Assembly: GCF_024181585.1 (NCBI RefSeq)
Contig: NZ_CP054258.1
Coordinates: 930,001-994,000 of the forward strand
Source: Treponema socranskii subsp. buccale
Lineage (GTDB): Bacteria; Spirochaetota; Spirochaetia; Treponematales; Treponemataceae
Length of the DNA stretch: 64,000 nucleotides
Direction of reading: 5' to 3'
The notes beneath the pieces are model-generated. The model did no database searches. It saw nothing but the letters and a program-made list of their open reading frames with translations, and was not told the origin of the DNA. Both the position numbers and the translations under genes were made by a program. This document shows positions 7,539 to 15,096 of this stretch, piece by piece; the first letter of the stretch is position 1; every line of letters starts with the position of its first letter.

Positions 7539-8729
7539 ATGACAAGAAGCTTTGCGCGTTTTTTTCCCGCAGTCTGCGTATTTTTTATCACCCTGTGTAT
7601 TGAAAGCCCTCTTTTTTCCGAACCTCTCGTCGACAACACATACGGCTGGGCGCTCGACATGCCGGAAGGTTTCAAACTTTCGGACGCGACGGACGACGGC
7701 ACGTCCTACCTCTTTTCATACGCGAACGTTCCGGTCGTCACTGCGATAAAGCTCTCTAAAAGCGGTACCTATGAATCGAGCGCACAGGCCTTCGACGGTG
7801 CCGTCGGAAAATTGCCGGACGGAAAAGGCGAAAAAGAATCGTTCGAATGGCGCGGTACGGATTCCTCGCTCGGAACCTTTTCGATGAAGCTCGGCGGAGT
7901 AAGCTATAAGGGCTGGGCACTCGCGGTCGAACTCCCTTTAAACGGAGCGCACATCGCAGTTTTATGCTATGCGAATGAACGGAGTGAAAAAAACTGCGAA
8001 CCTTTTATCTTATCGATTTTAAACTCCCTCGCCGTCGACCGCGGAAGCTATAGGGAAGAAGGCATCGTCGCGCGCTATGCGTATCCCGCAGCCGAACGAA
8101 AGGATATAGAACTTTCGATCAACGGACGAACGATTCGTACGAGCATCGGTGCGGAAGACGAAGAGGCATCCGATTTCGTCATCGATATGGAATTCGCGGT
8201 TTTAAAAATGTACGCGGCAAGTCCGCTGTGGAAAGGAGCGTGGCAGCGCTATTACCGTGCGATTTTCCGTGACGGTTGCGGCCGTTTAAAGCGGACGGCC
8301 TTCGATGTGCAAAGCGCGCTTCAAGAAGATGCGGCGGCCGTAAATCCCGAACATCCCGATACCGCTTTTGCATCGCTCCTTTTGACTTGGGTGCAGGGGT
8401 TTCGCTATGAGCGCAAAATAAATGCCGCGGATTTTACATCTCTTCCCGCCGCCCTCACCGGAAGCGGATCGGACTGCGACACGCGAAGTCTTTTGCTCTG
8501 CGCTCTTCTCGAAAACGCGGGAACGAAGTGTGCGCTTTTCGTATCGCGCGATTACAGCCACGCCCTTTTCGGCGCCCTCGTTCCGTCCGTATCTCCGAAA
8601 GAAAATGCGCGCATGAGCTCGGGCGGAAAAGATTTTTTACTCGGAGAAACGACGGCTCACGTGTCCCTCGGTTTAATCGCTTCGGATTTCAGCGATCCGA
8701 AAAAATGGATTGCAGTGGAACTCCCGTAA
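7539..8729 (+). CDS. Exported protein with a transglutaminase-like domain
   Basis: 396 residues with an N-terminal signal peptide (about 1-27, ending near PLFSEP). The N-terminal half is beta-rich with no family I recognise. The C-terminal part has G-S-D-C-D-T-R-S (Cys 313) and, 28 residues later, Y-S-H-A-L-F-G (His 341). That is the Cys-His layout of transglutaminase/papain-like folds. The third catalytic residue is not obvious, so activity is uncertain. It may be a periplasmic peptidase-like or structural protein. A GAGG site precedes the ATG. Confidence 0.6.
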   Translation: MTRSFARFFPAVCVFFITLCIESPLFSEPLVDNTYGWALDMPEGFKLSDATDDGTSYLFSYANVPVVTAIKLSKSGTYESSAQAFDGAVGKLPDGKGEKESFEWRGTDSSLGTFSMKLGGVSYKGWALAVELPLNGAHIAVLCYANERSEKNCEPFILSILNSLAVDRGSYREEGIVARYAYPAAERKDIELSINGRTIRTSIGAEDEEASDFVIDMEFAVLKMYAASPLWKGAWQRYYRAIFRDGCGRLKRTAFDVQSALQEDAAAVNPEHPDTAFASLLLTWVQGFRYERKINAADFTSLPAALTGSGSDCDTRSLLLCALLENAGTKCALFVSRDYSHALFGALVPSVSPKENARMSSGGKDFLLGETTAHVSLGLIASDFSDPKKWIAVELP

Positions 8730-8743
8730 ATCGCCGATCGCGC

Positions 8744-9391
8744 TTACGCTTCGATTAATAATTTATATACTTCGTCGGTTGTCGCGGCGTTTAAAAGGCC
8801 GTCGCGGAGCTCCTTTTTTTTGAGCTTTGCCGAAAAATACGAAAGCGTCTGCAGATAGTACGAATGCTGGTTGTACGCCGCTGCTATCATAAATAAAAGG
8901 GAGACGGGCATATCGTCAATGGGCTGGAAATCGGTGACGGGCGTTTTGCACACGCCGACCGCCATGACCAAATCGGTGACGGACGAAAGGCGCACGTGCG
9001 GGATTGCGATGCCGCGTCCGATCGCCGTAGACATAAGCTCTTCCCGCTTTAAGATTTCGGAGACGAGTTCATCGGAACGTTTTACCTGCGGCGCGCTCGA
9101 AAGCGTATTTGCAAGTTCGACGAGAGCGTCGTGCCTTGAAGTTTGCGAAATAAAGATGACGCGGTTCGGCGCGAGGATGTTTTTTACCTGCACGACATCG
9201 TCTTTTATGCGGCCGCCCGAAGAAGAGAGGCGATCGTTGACCCACTTTTCGACTTCCGATTTTTTAAATCGCCACACGGTTCCGATTTTGCCTGCGGGGA
9301 TTTCGCCGCGCTGCGCCCAATCGTAGACGGTGCGGTCGGAAACGCGGAGATAATTTGCAACTTCTTCGATGGTGAGAATTGTGTCTTCCAT
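8744..9391 (-). CDS. Excisionase-type HTH fused to a PTS EIIA (PtsN-like) domain
   Basis: 215 residues. Residues 4-52 form a MerR/excisionase-like DNA-binding unit (L-T-I-E-E-V-A-N-Y-L-R-V-S then W-R-F-K-K-S-E-V). Residues 68-210 form an EIIA-Ntr/fructose domain with the phospho-accepting histidine at 132 (G-I-A-I-P-H-V-R). This joins a phosphorylation sensor of the PTS to DNA binding, as in the spirochaetal PtsN-like regulators; the targets are unknown. No EIIB or EIIC gene is nearby. The ATG at 9391 lacks a ribosome binding site and sits 9 nt after a CAGAAT -10 box, so it is probably leaderless. Confidence 0.85.
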   Translation of the reverse strand: MEDTILTIEEVANYLRVSDRTVYDWAQRGEIPAGKIGTVWRFKKSEVEKWVNDRLSSSGGRIKDDVVQVKNILAPNRVIFISQTSRHDALVELANTLSSAPQVKRSDELVSEILKREELMSTAIGRGIAIPHVRLSSVTDLVMAVGVCKTPVTDFQPIDDMPVSLLFMIAAAYNQHSYYLQTLSYFSAKLKKKELRDGLLNAATTDEVYKLLIEA

Positions 9392-9400
9392 AATTGAATA

Positions 9401-9429
9401 ATTCTGTACTATTTGCGATATCTTGTCAA
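9401..9429 (-). promoter_or_regulatory. Promoter of the HTH-EIIA gene, leaderless type
   Basis: TTGACA (9424-9429, minus strand) and CAGAAT (9401-9406) are 17 bp apart. The start codon follows the -10 box by 9 nt with no ribosome binding site. Confidence 0.5.
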
Positions 9430-9493
9430 TATTTACATTGTTTTCATAAAAACGGTATTATTTTACAGCCGGTCGGTGCCGAAACAGCGGGTT

Positions 9494-9922
9494 TCAGAGA
9501 CCGCCGCCGTTCGATGCAAGTTCGTGTAAACTGTCGTAGGGATACAGCACGCCGAGCGTTGTTTTGATGCAGCGCTTCCAGTCCGGGCCGAATACGACGG
9601 GCGTTTCATCCGGTGCGAATTCGCTGAGCACTTGGCGGCACGCGCCGCAGGGGCCGACCGGATAATCGGATGCGGGCGTCGCAATTGCGATCGCGATAAA
9701 AGTGCGTATGCCTTGTGAGGCGGCGGTAAAAATTGCGCTGCGCTCGGCGCAGTTCGTAAGCCCGAAAGATCGGTTTTCGATATTTGCTCCGGTGATGATT
9801 TTTCCGTCTTCCGTAAGCAGGGCGGCTCCGACGGGAAAATGCGAATAAGGAATGTACGCATACTTTGAAGCTTCGAGCGCTTTTTCAAAGAGAGAGTGCA
9901 ATTGTTCATCGGCTATTGTCAT
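9494..9922 (-). CDS. cdd: Cytidine deaminase
   Basis: Converts cytidine and deoxycytidine to uridine forms in pyrimidine salvage. 142 residues, typical of the tetrameric type. Zinc site: Cys 58 and Glu 60 in N-C-A-E-R, Cys 92 and Cys 95 in P-C-G-A-C-R. The ATG at 9922 has a GGAGG site 6 nt upstream; the longer frame beginning at 9949 would include that site, so it is not used. A minus-strand TATAAT at about 9973-9978 and a 15-bp palindrome at 9947-9961 lie between it and the divergent gene. Confidence 0.95.
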   Translation of the reverse strand: MTIADEQLHSLFEKALEASKYAYIPYSHFPVGAALLTEDGKIITGANIENRSFGLTNCAERSAIFTAASQGIRTFIAIAIATPASDYPVGPCGACRQVLSEFAPDETPVVFGPDWKRCIKTTLGVLYPYDSLHELASNGGGL

Positions 9923-9946
9923 AAAGCCTCCAATAAAACTACGCAT

Positions 9947-9961
9947 CAAGTCATTGACTTG
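9947..9961. promoter_or_regulatory. Palindrome between cdd and the divergent membrane protein
   Basis: CAAGTCA-T-TGACTTG is a perfect 7+1+7 palindrome lying in the cdd leader. It also carries a TTGACT that could serve as a -35 box for the plus-strand gene. It has the size of an operator for a dimeric repressor; no regulator is identified. Confidence 0.4.
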
Positions 9962-9992
9962 TTTTCCGTATTATTATAGCATATTTTCCATC

Positions 9993-11054
9993 ATGAAACA
10001 TAAAAAAGGTGCCGCTTTTTATGTCTTTTTGGGCATCGTATTCAGTATCGTATATATCATTTTAGCCGCCGAACCGCTTGCAAAAGAGCATCAGTTTATA
10101 CCGCAATGGAAACTCGATGTGAACGCGCAAATGGAAAAGGCGGATGCCGCAGGCGAAAAGCCGCTGTATTTTAAACTCGGACAGACGATAGGATATTTTA
10201 CCGAAAGCGGCAAGCTTTTATCGGTCGAAACGTTTCCGTTTAAAGCTGCGATTTCGGAACGATATTATGCTCCGTACAACACTTTCGGTTCGTCGATCGA
10301 TTTTTTTACGCCCGACGGAGAAAAGGCCGGCACGATAACGGAAAGCGGATTTCCCCTCTTCGATAAAGACCGCATCTTCGTCTTTTTGGCAGGCGGCGCT
10401 TCGTTCGTCGAGTGCGATTCCGACGGAAAACGCAAGTGGGAATACAACGGCACGGTTCCGATCACCGCTTTCGATTCGTCGCCTTCCGGCTGCGTTGCGG
10501 GATTTGCCGACGGGACGGTGAGGCAATTTTCATCCGACGGAACGATGATTCAGAAATTCTCGCCCGGCGGAAGCGACTTTCAAGTGATCCTCGGCGCAGC
10601 CCTTTCTTCCGACGGTTCCATGATCGCATTGGTTGCGGGACAAAACCGTCAGCGTTTCGTGTTGATGAGAAAATACGATGCGCAAACGAAGATCGTCTTT
10701 CACGAATACATCGCGCAAAGCGACCCTCGCCAGCGTCTCGTCGAGTTCAGCAAAGACGGATCTACCGTGTGGTACAATTATAAAGACACGCTCGGCATCG
10801 TCGATACGAAGGGCGGCAAAGCCTCTCATCTTCCGATCCGAGGACAGGCGATTTCGCTTGAAGAGTGCGGCGATCTCGTGTTCGTGCTGACAAAAGACGA
10901 TGCGCGATATACGGTATATGCAATTGAAAAATTCGACACGATGAGCGCCTCGTTTTCGTTTGAAGCGCAAACCGCATTTATCCGTACGGACGGCGAAAAC
11001 CTCTTTGTCGGAAAAGATTCGACAATCTCTCGAATGACGATTATAAAAAATTAA
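9993..11054 (+). CDS. Membrane-anchored beta-propeller-like protein
   Basis: 353 residues. A single N-terminal transmembrane anchor (about 7-27) is followed by repeats of about 40-45 residues that often contain D-G or S-x-D-G turns (F-T-P-D-G-E, F-S-S-D-G-T, L-S-S-D-G-S, F-S-K-D-G-S). These are typical of WD40/PQQ-like propellers. The ATG at 9993 is chosen because it opens the hydrophobic anchor; the longer frame reads through cdd. It is followed after 10 bp by the M23-like gene, probably in one operon. Function unknown; an envelope scaffold is possible. Confidence 0.65.
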   Translation: MKHKKGAAFYVFLGIVFSIVYIILAAEPLAKEHQFIPQWKLDVNAQMEKADAAGEKPLYFKLGQTIGYFTESGKLLSVETFPFKAAISERYYAPYNTFGSSIDFFTPDGEKAGTITESGFPLFDKDRIFVFLAGGASFVECDSDGKRKWEYNGTVPITAFDSSPSGCVAGFADGTVRQFSSDGTMIQKFSPGGSDFQVILGAALSSDGSMIALVAGQNRQRFVLMRKYDAQTKIVFHEYIAQSDPRQRLVEFSKDGSTVWYNYKDTLGIVDTKGGKASHLPIRGQAISLEECGDLVFVLTKDDARYTVYAIEKFDTMSASFSFEAQTAFIRTDGENLFVGKDSTISRMTIIKN

Positions 11055-11064
11055 CGGGAAAACT

Positions 11065-11940
11065 ATGAAGCGAAAATCGATATGTACCGTACCGCTGCTC
11101 GCACTGCTGCTCCTTGCAGCTTTGCCGCTTACTGCGTTCGACTGGCCGCAGGATGAAGTGATGTCGGATACGTTTTATTCGTATTTCGGACAGCTCCGCG
11201 GCGGCATAATCAGCACGTCTCTCATATTTGCCGATACGTCGGACATAAAAGCGGCCGACAACGGATATGTCGTTGCGATCATAAACGAATACGAAGACGA
11301 TTCCGTATTTTTTCCGTCGGCGCTCGGAAACGCCGTCATACTCGCGCACGGAGACGATCTCATGACGGTATACGGGAATATCGACAAAGAAACGATCCCC
11401 GCTTCTCTCTACACGTCGGAAAAAGCGGTGACGGGAACCGTTTTCGGATCGAGCGGAAACGCCGGCTGGCAGCAGGGGCGTTCGAGCCTCGAATTTCAAA
11501 CGATCGATACGGCAAGCGGCAACGCGGTAAATCCTCGCGTCCTCATGCCGAGAGTCGGTAAAGAACTTTCGCTTTCGCTTTCAGGTATCACGCTTGAGGG
11601 CAAGGATGTGCGCTACGATTTGCTTGTTCAGCGCACGCTGCCTGCAGGTTCGTACCGAGTGTACCGCCAGCGGCAAAGCGTTGCGATGCCGTATAAAACG
11701 CGCATCGTCGTAAACGGCATCGTCGCCGATGAAATCTCGTACGACCAGCTTATTCAAAACGGGGTCTCCGTCTATGCCGTCGGACGGAAAAATTATCCGA
11801 AAGAAGCGCTTTATCCCGATGCGCGCCTGCAGCTTTTGGGGGAGGCGACGCTCACTCCGGGAAAAAACACGCTCGGCATCGCTCTCACCGATATATTGGG
11901 GGAAGTGACGGCGACATCGTATTCTTTGACGATTTATTAA
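11065..11940 (+). CDS. Exported M23-like (LytM) protein, probably inactive
   Basis: 291 residues with a signal peptide (about 1-24). Residues 45-145 follow the LytM core: A-A-D-N-G-Y-V-V-A, a long loop, G-N-A-V-I-L-A-H-G, L-M-T-V-Y-G-N-I, V-F-G-S-S-G-N-A-G, and S-S-L-E-F. In active M23 enzymes the zinc ligands are H-x(n)-D at the start of the core and H-x-H near the end. Here the first position is replaced (S-D-I-K) and H-x-H reads S-L-E, so catalysis is unlikely. Such degenerate LytM proteins often activate amidases (EnvC/NlpD type). The C-terminal 140 residues are unassigned beta structure. Confidence 0.75.
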   Translation: MKRKSICTVPLLALLLLAALPLTAFDWPQDEVMSDTFYSYFGQLRGGIISTSLIFADTSDIKAADNGYVVAIINEYEDDSVFFPSALGNAVILAHGDDLMTVYGNIDKETIPASLYTSEKAVTGTVFGSSGNAGWQQGRSSLEFQTIDTASGNAVNPRVLMPRVGKELSLSLSGITLEGKDVRYDLLVQRTLPAGSYRVYRQRQSVAMPYKTRIVVNGIVADEISYDQLIQNGVSVYAVGRKNYPKEALYPDARLQLLGEATLTPGKNTLGIALTDILGEVTATSYSLTIY

Positions 11941-11969
11941 AACCGAAATAATTTATCAATAAATTTAAA

Positions 11970-12003
11970 AAGGCATCGAAAAACCGAAATCTTTCGATGC
12001 CTT
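11970..12003. terminator. Bidirectional terminator between the M23-like gene and metQ
   Basis: A 12-bp perfect stem (AAGGCATCGAAA at 11970-11981, complement at 11992-12003) with a 10-nt loop sits between converging genes. A/T runs on each side fit termination in both directions. Confidence 0.8.
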
Positions 12004-12008
12004 CGATG

Positions 12009-12800
12009 TTAAAACACCGCGACGACTTCTCCGTTCGGATAATGTTCGGCTATGTAATCTTTTACCTTTTGGCTCGTCATCGCTTTGACAAGCGCTTTAA
12101 TGCGTTCGTCGTTTTGTGAGCCGTCTTTGACGCAGAGTATATTGACATAGGGTGAATCCGCACCTTCGACGAGGAGTCCGTCTTTCGAAGCGGTGAGGCC
12201 GGCGGGAAGCGCGTAATTTCCGTTGATGACCGCAGCGTCGACGTCGTCGAGCGTGCGCGGAAGAGAGGCCGCTTCGATTTCGCGGAATTTGAGATTCAAG
12301 CGGTTTTCGATGATGTCGGCGGGAACGGCGGTGAGGCCGGCTTTATCGTCGAGTTTGATCAGTCCCTTTGACTGCAGCAAAAGCAACGCTCGTCCTTCGT
12401 TCGTCGGATCGTTCGGAATCGCGATTACCGCTCCGTTTTGCAGATCGTCCGCGCTTTTTATTTTGTGCGAATACAATGCGAGCGGTTCGATGTGGATGCC
12501 CGCAACGCTTACGAGATGAAAGCCGCGCTCTTTGTTGAACGACTCCATATACGGAAGATGCTGAAAATAATTCGCATCGATCTGTCCCGATTCGACCGCT
12601 TCGTTCGGCACGACGTAATCGGTGAATTCCTGCACTTTCAGCGTAATGCCTTCTTTTGCAAGATCGTCGACGAGCAGATTGAGGATCGCCGCGTGCGGTT
12701 CGGGCGTTGCACCGACCGTCAGCACTTTCGCTTCCGATTTTTTCGAGCAGCCGACCGATACCGCGGCGGCCGCTGCAATGGCTAAAATACTCTTTTTCAT
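12009..12800 (-). CDS. metQ: Methionine ABC transporter substrate-binding lipoprotein (MetQ/NlpA)
   Basis: Binds methionine outside the membrane and hands it to MetI/MetN. 263 residues from the ATG at 12800. The signal peptide ends in a relaxed spirochaetal lipobox (V-S-V-G-C, lipidated Cys about 18). NlpA family blocks follow: V-G-A-T-P-E-P-H, D-Y-V-V-P-N-E-A, D-A-N-Y-F-Q-H, I-A-I-P-N-D-P-T-N-E-G-R-A-L-L-L-L, and A-A-V-I-N-G-N-Y-A. No metN or metI is in the window, so this is an orphan binding protein. The upstream leader (12801-12893) holds an intrinsic terminator and a competing antiterminator, implying control by attenuation. Confidence 0.93.
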   Translation of the reverse strand: MKKSILAIAAAAAVSVGCSKKSEAKVLTVGATPEPHAAILNLLVDDLAKEGITLKVQEFTDYVVPNEAVESGQIDANYFQHLPYMESFNKERGFHLVSVAGIHIEPLALYSHKIKSADDLQNGAVIAIPNDPTNEGRALLLLQSKGLIKLDDKAGLTAVPADIIENRLNLKFREIEAASLPRTLDDVDAAVINGNYALPAGLTASKDGLLVEGADSPYVNILCVKDGSQNDERIKALVKAMTSQKVKDYIAEHYPNGEVVAVF

Positions 12801-12812
12801 GATTTCTCCCAT

Positions 12813-12848
12813 AAAAAATTGGGAAACTTCCGTTTTCGAAGTTTTCCC
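12813..12848 (-). terminator. Leader terminator in front of metQ
   Basis: On the minus strand GGGAAAACTTC (12838-12848) pairs with GAAGTTTCCC (12821-12830) with one bulge, around a 7-nt loop, followed by AA and a T6 run (12813-12818). The metQ ribosome binding site (GGGAG) follows at once. A terminator between promoter and start codon marks a transcription attenuator. Confidence 0.8.
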
Positions 12849-12900
12849 TAACCGTATGAAAATGAAGCACACCGGAACGCCGGTGTTGCCGATAGCGGCG
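12849..12900 (-). promoter_or_regulatory. Candidate sensing domain and antiterminator of the metQ leader
   Basis: Read on the minus strand, the leader has a 7-bp hairpin, ACACCGG (12880-12886) and CCGGTGT (12869-12875). Next comes CTTCATTTTC (12858-12867), which can pair with the GAAAACGGAAG segment of the terminator hairpin and so block its formation. I do not recognise the S-box, SAM-II, SAM-III or T-box consensus. With metQ downstream, methionine or S-adenosylmethionine would be the expected signal. Confidence 0.5.
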
Positions 12901-12929
12901 ACTATATATATTATTTCCTACTTTGTCAA
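12901..12929 (-). promoter_or_regulatory. metQ promoter
   Basis: TTGACA (12924-12929, minus strand) and TATAGT (12901-12906) are separated by exactly 17 bp. Transcription should start near 12893, giving a leader of about 90 nt before the metQ ATG. Confidence 0.8.
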
Positions 12930-12980
12930 TAAGTTAAATGGCAATTCCAACCCGAAATCGCCCGCTCACATGCCTTTGTA

Positions 12981-14156
12981 TCATATGCCTTTGTCGGCTC
13001 TGCGGATAATGCCGCCCCCTGCGATAACGCCGTCGATGTAGAGCACGGCGGACTGTCCCGGCGCTGCGGCGTGTGCGGTTTCCCGGAACGCGATGCGGTA
13101 CGGCGTGCCGGCAAATGATTCCCCGTTTTGCGCCGTATAAGGTTCTACTCGTGCCCGTATCGGACGGGATGCGAGGCGGATCTTTACGAACGCGTCGAAG
13201 GGAGCGTTCGGTACGACATTGCCCGGCCACACAAAATCATCGGCGATGAGAGAACGTACATCCAAATCTTCGCTTCCCGAAAGGATAACGAGATTGTTTT
13301 CCGCGTCGATCGAATGGACGTACAGAGGCTTCACCGATGATACGCCGAGGCCCCGCCTTTGCCCTATTGTATAGTGTTCGATGCCGCGGTGACAGCCGAG
13401 CACGTGTCCGTCAAGATCGATGATGTCGCCCGGTATCGATTCTTTATCGGAAAACAACGCATCGAAATATTCGGGCGAGATGAAATCCTGGCTTTCGGCC
13501 TTTTCCGAAGCCGCGAGATTATTTTCCCTCGCGATACGAAACACATCTTTTTTTTCGATCTCCGCAAGCGGAAAGCGCACTTTTTCAAGCGTCGCCGACG
13601 GGATCCGATATAAAAAATACGTTTGATCCTTTGCGCTGTCGAGCGCGGTCGCAATCATTGCGGGTTTCGTATCGGTATGCCAAAGTCCCGCCTCCGGCCG
13701 CACGATGCGCGCATAGTGACCGGTACAAAAATAATCGTAGTCGATGCCCTGCTTTTGCACGCCTTCGAGCAGCGCGCCGAATTTAACAAAACTGTTGCAG
13801 CGGATGCACGGATTCGGCGTCCTGCCTGCGCGGTACTCCGCTTTAAAATAATCGACCACTTGTTTTTGATATTCGTCTTTTACGTCTATGACGCGATAAG
13901 GAATGCCGTTTTCATTACAGAATTTTTCACACGCCGCTATATCTTCCGATTTATCGGTACCGTAACAGGAAGAACGCAGTTTTTTTCCGTCGGGCAGTTC
14001 GGGTACATCGCCTTTCCACAGCGACATCGTCACTCCGATGACGTTGCAGCCTTTTTGCTTGAGAAGCAGGGCTGTAACCGTCGAATCGACACCGCCTGAA
14101 AGACCAACGACGACAGTATCGCCCGCTTCAGGCAGTTTTTGCGCAATAAAATTCAT
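12981..14156 (-). CDS. mnmA: tRNA-specific 2-thiouridylase MnmA
   Basis: Thiolates U34 of tRNA-Lys, -Glu and -Gln. 391 residues with the PP-loop S-G-G-V-D-S at 20-25, N-P-C-I-R-C-N-S-F-V-K-F in the tRNA-binding region, G-H-Y-A-R, and the C-terminal beta-barrel. The sulfur-carrying pair of the E. coli enzyme is Cys102 and Cys199. Here the first site is C-I-R-C, and the second (normally S-Q-x-x-C-F) reads S-Q-D-F-I-S, so the second cysteine is absent. This may be the subclass that uses a metal centre instead of a persulfide. A TACACT -10 box (14163-14168) lies 6 nt before the ATG with no ribosome binding site: probably leaderless. Confidence 0.95.
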   Translation of the reverse strand: MNFIAQKLPEAGDTVVVGLSGGVDSTVTALLLKQKGCNVIGVTMSLWKGDVPELPDGKKLRSSCYGTDKSEDIAACEKFCNENGIPYRVIDVKDEYQKQVVDYFKAEYRAGRTPNPCIRCNSFVKFGALLEGVQKQGIDYDYFCTGHYARIVRPEAGLWHTDTKPAMIATALDSAKDQTYFLYRIPSATLEKVRFPLAEIEKKDVFRIARENNLAASEKAESQDFISPEYFDALFSDKESIPGDIIDLDGHVLGCHRGIEHYTIGQRRGLGVSSVKPLYVHSIDAENNLVILSGSEDLDVRSLIADDFVWPGNVVPNAPFDAFVKIRLASRPIRARVEPYTAQNGESFAGTPYRIAFRETAHAAAPGQSAVLYIDGVIAGGGIIRRADKGI

Positions 14157-14207
14157 ATCGGCAGTGTAGCGAAAAAAGCGGATTTATAAAAGTGCGCGCA
14201 TTTTATA

Positions 14208-14579
14208 TTATTGTTTAATTTTTTGTAAAATCCAATCGCGAAGCACGACAGCGTTATTGTTTTCACTATCCTTTGCGCCGTAGAGCAACGTTACGTTTTT
14301 CGTTTTAAGCTTTTGTGCGCATTCGAGTGCAAATTGTTTCGCTTCATCGTTTTTTGCAAGCTCCTTTTTGTATGCGGCACGAAATGCCGGAAATTTTTCC
14401 GGTTCGTGATTGAAATCTTTGCGTATTTCGTTCGACGGCGCGATATCTTTGAACCAGCCGTCTATGGCGGCGTCTTCTTTTTTCAGTCCTCGCGGCCACA
14501 GGCGATCTACGAGACAGCGCTCTCCGTCGTCGTCCGCAGCCGGAAGATATACCCGTTTTATAAGTAATTTTCCTTTCAT
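14208..14579 (-). CDS. DUF488 family protein
   Basis: 123 residues with the DUF488 signature: L-V-D-R-L-W-P-R-G near the N-terminus (R-x-W-P-R-G type), W-F-K-D-I-A-P-S, and L-L-Y-G-A-K near the C-terminus. Members are common small cytosolic proteins of unknown function. The ATG at 14579 is preceded by GGAG; the frame opens four codons earlier with TTG inside that site, so ATG is preferred. Its 5'-leader (14593-14700) is the third copy of the structured leader shared with ftsY and the island's sugar-binding protein. Confidence 0.85.
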   Translation of the reverse strand: MKGKLLIKRVYLPAADDDGERCLVDRLWPRGLKKEDAAIDGWFKDIAPSNEIRKDFNHEPEKFPAFRAAYKKELAKNDEAKQFALECAQKLKTKNVTLLYGAKDSENNNAVVLRDWILQKIKQ

Positions 14580-14592
14580 AGTTAGCTCCAAT

Positions 14593-14700
14593 AAAACTTT
14601 TGCAGGAAATTAGAGCCTTCGGCTCGTTCTGCAAAGAACTGATTCTACGTGTCCGCTTTCGCAGACTTCGAATCAATTTCCGAAAAAGTTTATAACCGTG
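14593..14700 (-). promoter_or_regulatory. Structured 5'-leader, copy 3 (DUF488)
   Basis: On the minus strand the block CGCACGG then TTATAAACTTTT opens the element. AAACTTTT pairs with AAAAGTTTT (14593-14601). Inside a TC/TGC internal loop, GGAAATT (14675-14681) pairs with AATTTCC (14605-14611). The apical part holds extra hairpins, for example GAGCC-GAA-GGCTC and GTCTGC-GAAA-GCGGAC. The GGAG ribosome binding site follows. The outer stem and loop match copies at 41575-41717 and 53466-53677. The rest of 14701-14845 holds nothing I can support. Confidence 0.7.
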
Positions 14701-14845
14701 CGTATTTACATAAGAATATCATTTATTGCGGAGTTCCGCAATGTGTTTATTTTTATACCGGTCACGTTCTATGCCGTCTTTTCGCGGCGCCTGCCGCGCG
14801 GCACTGTGCCTTCGACTCCCTTTGCTTGCTAGATATGTATTCGGT

Positions 14846-14880
14846 AAAAAAAACTGACTTGAAAAGTTTCAAATCAGTCT
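14846..14880 (-). terminator. Terminator of tRNA-Gly
   Basis: Just downstream of the tRNA on the minus strand, ACTGATTTGAAA and its near-complement form a stem with one mismatch, followed by a T8 run (14846-14853). This ends the tRNA transcript before the next gene. Confidence 0.8.
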
Positions 14881-14884
14881 CCTA

Positions 14885-14957
14885 AGCGGTAGAAGGGAGT
14901 CGAACCCTCGTCTCCAGCTTGGAAGGCTGGGGTAATGAGCCGTTATACGACTACCGC
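14885..14957 (-). tRNA. tRNA-Gly (anticodon TCC)
   Basis: A 73-nt cloverleaf on the minus strand. The acceptor stem GCGGTAG pairs with CTACCGC. The anticodon stem CCAGC/GCTGG holds the loop CTTCCAA, so the anticodon is TCC (reads GGA). The T arm has GGTTCGACTCC. CCA is not encoded. Confidence 0.95.
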
Positions 14958-14969
14958 AAAAGCGACACC

Positions 14970-14998
14970 ACTATATCGAAAACGGCGGAATGTGTCAA
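14970..14998 (-). promoter_or_regulatory. tRNA-Gly promoter
   Basis: TTGACA (14993-14998, minus strand) and TATAGT (14970-14975) with a 17-bp spacer lie just upstream of the tRNA 5' end at 14957. Confidence 0.85.
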
Positions 14999-15096
14999 CG
15001 GCGCGTATTGATTATGTGTGCCGAATCGTCACCGATACTGCAGGACAACATTTCGTCTGTACTCTGCGGCGCTTCACTCCGCAAAAGCCTCGTCTC

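Noticed and set aside
12622-13041. 139-codon plus-strand frame over the metQ start and leader
   Set aside because: Antisense to metQ and its structured leader, with no start signals.
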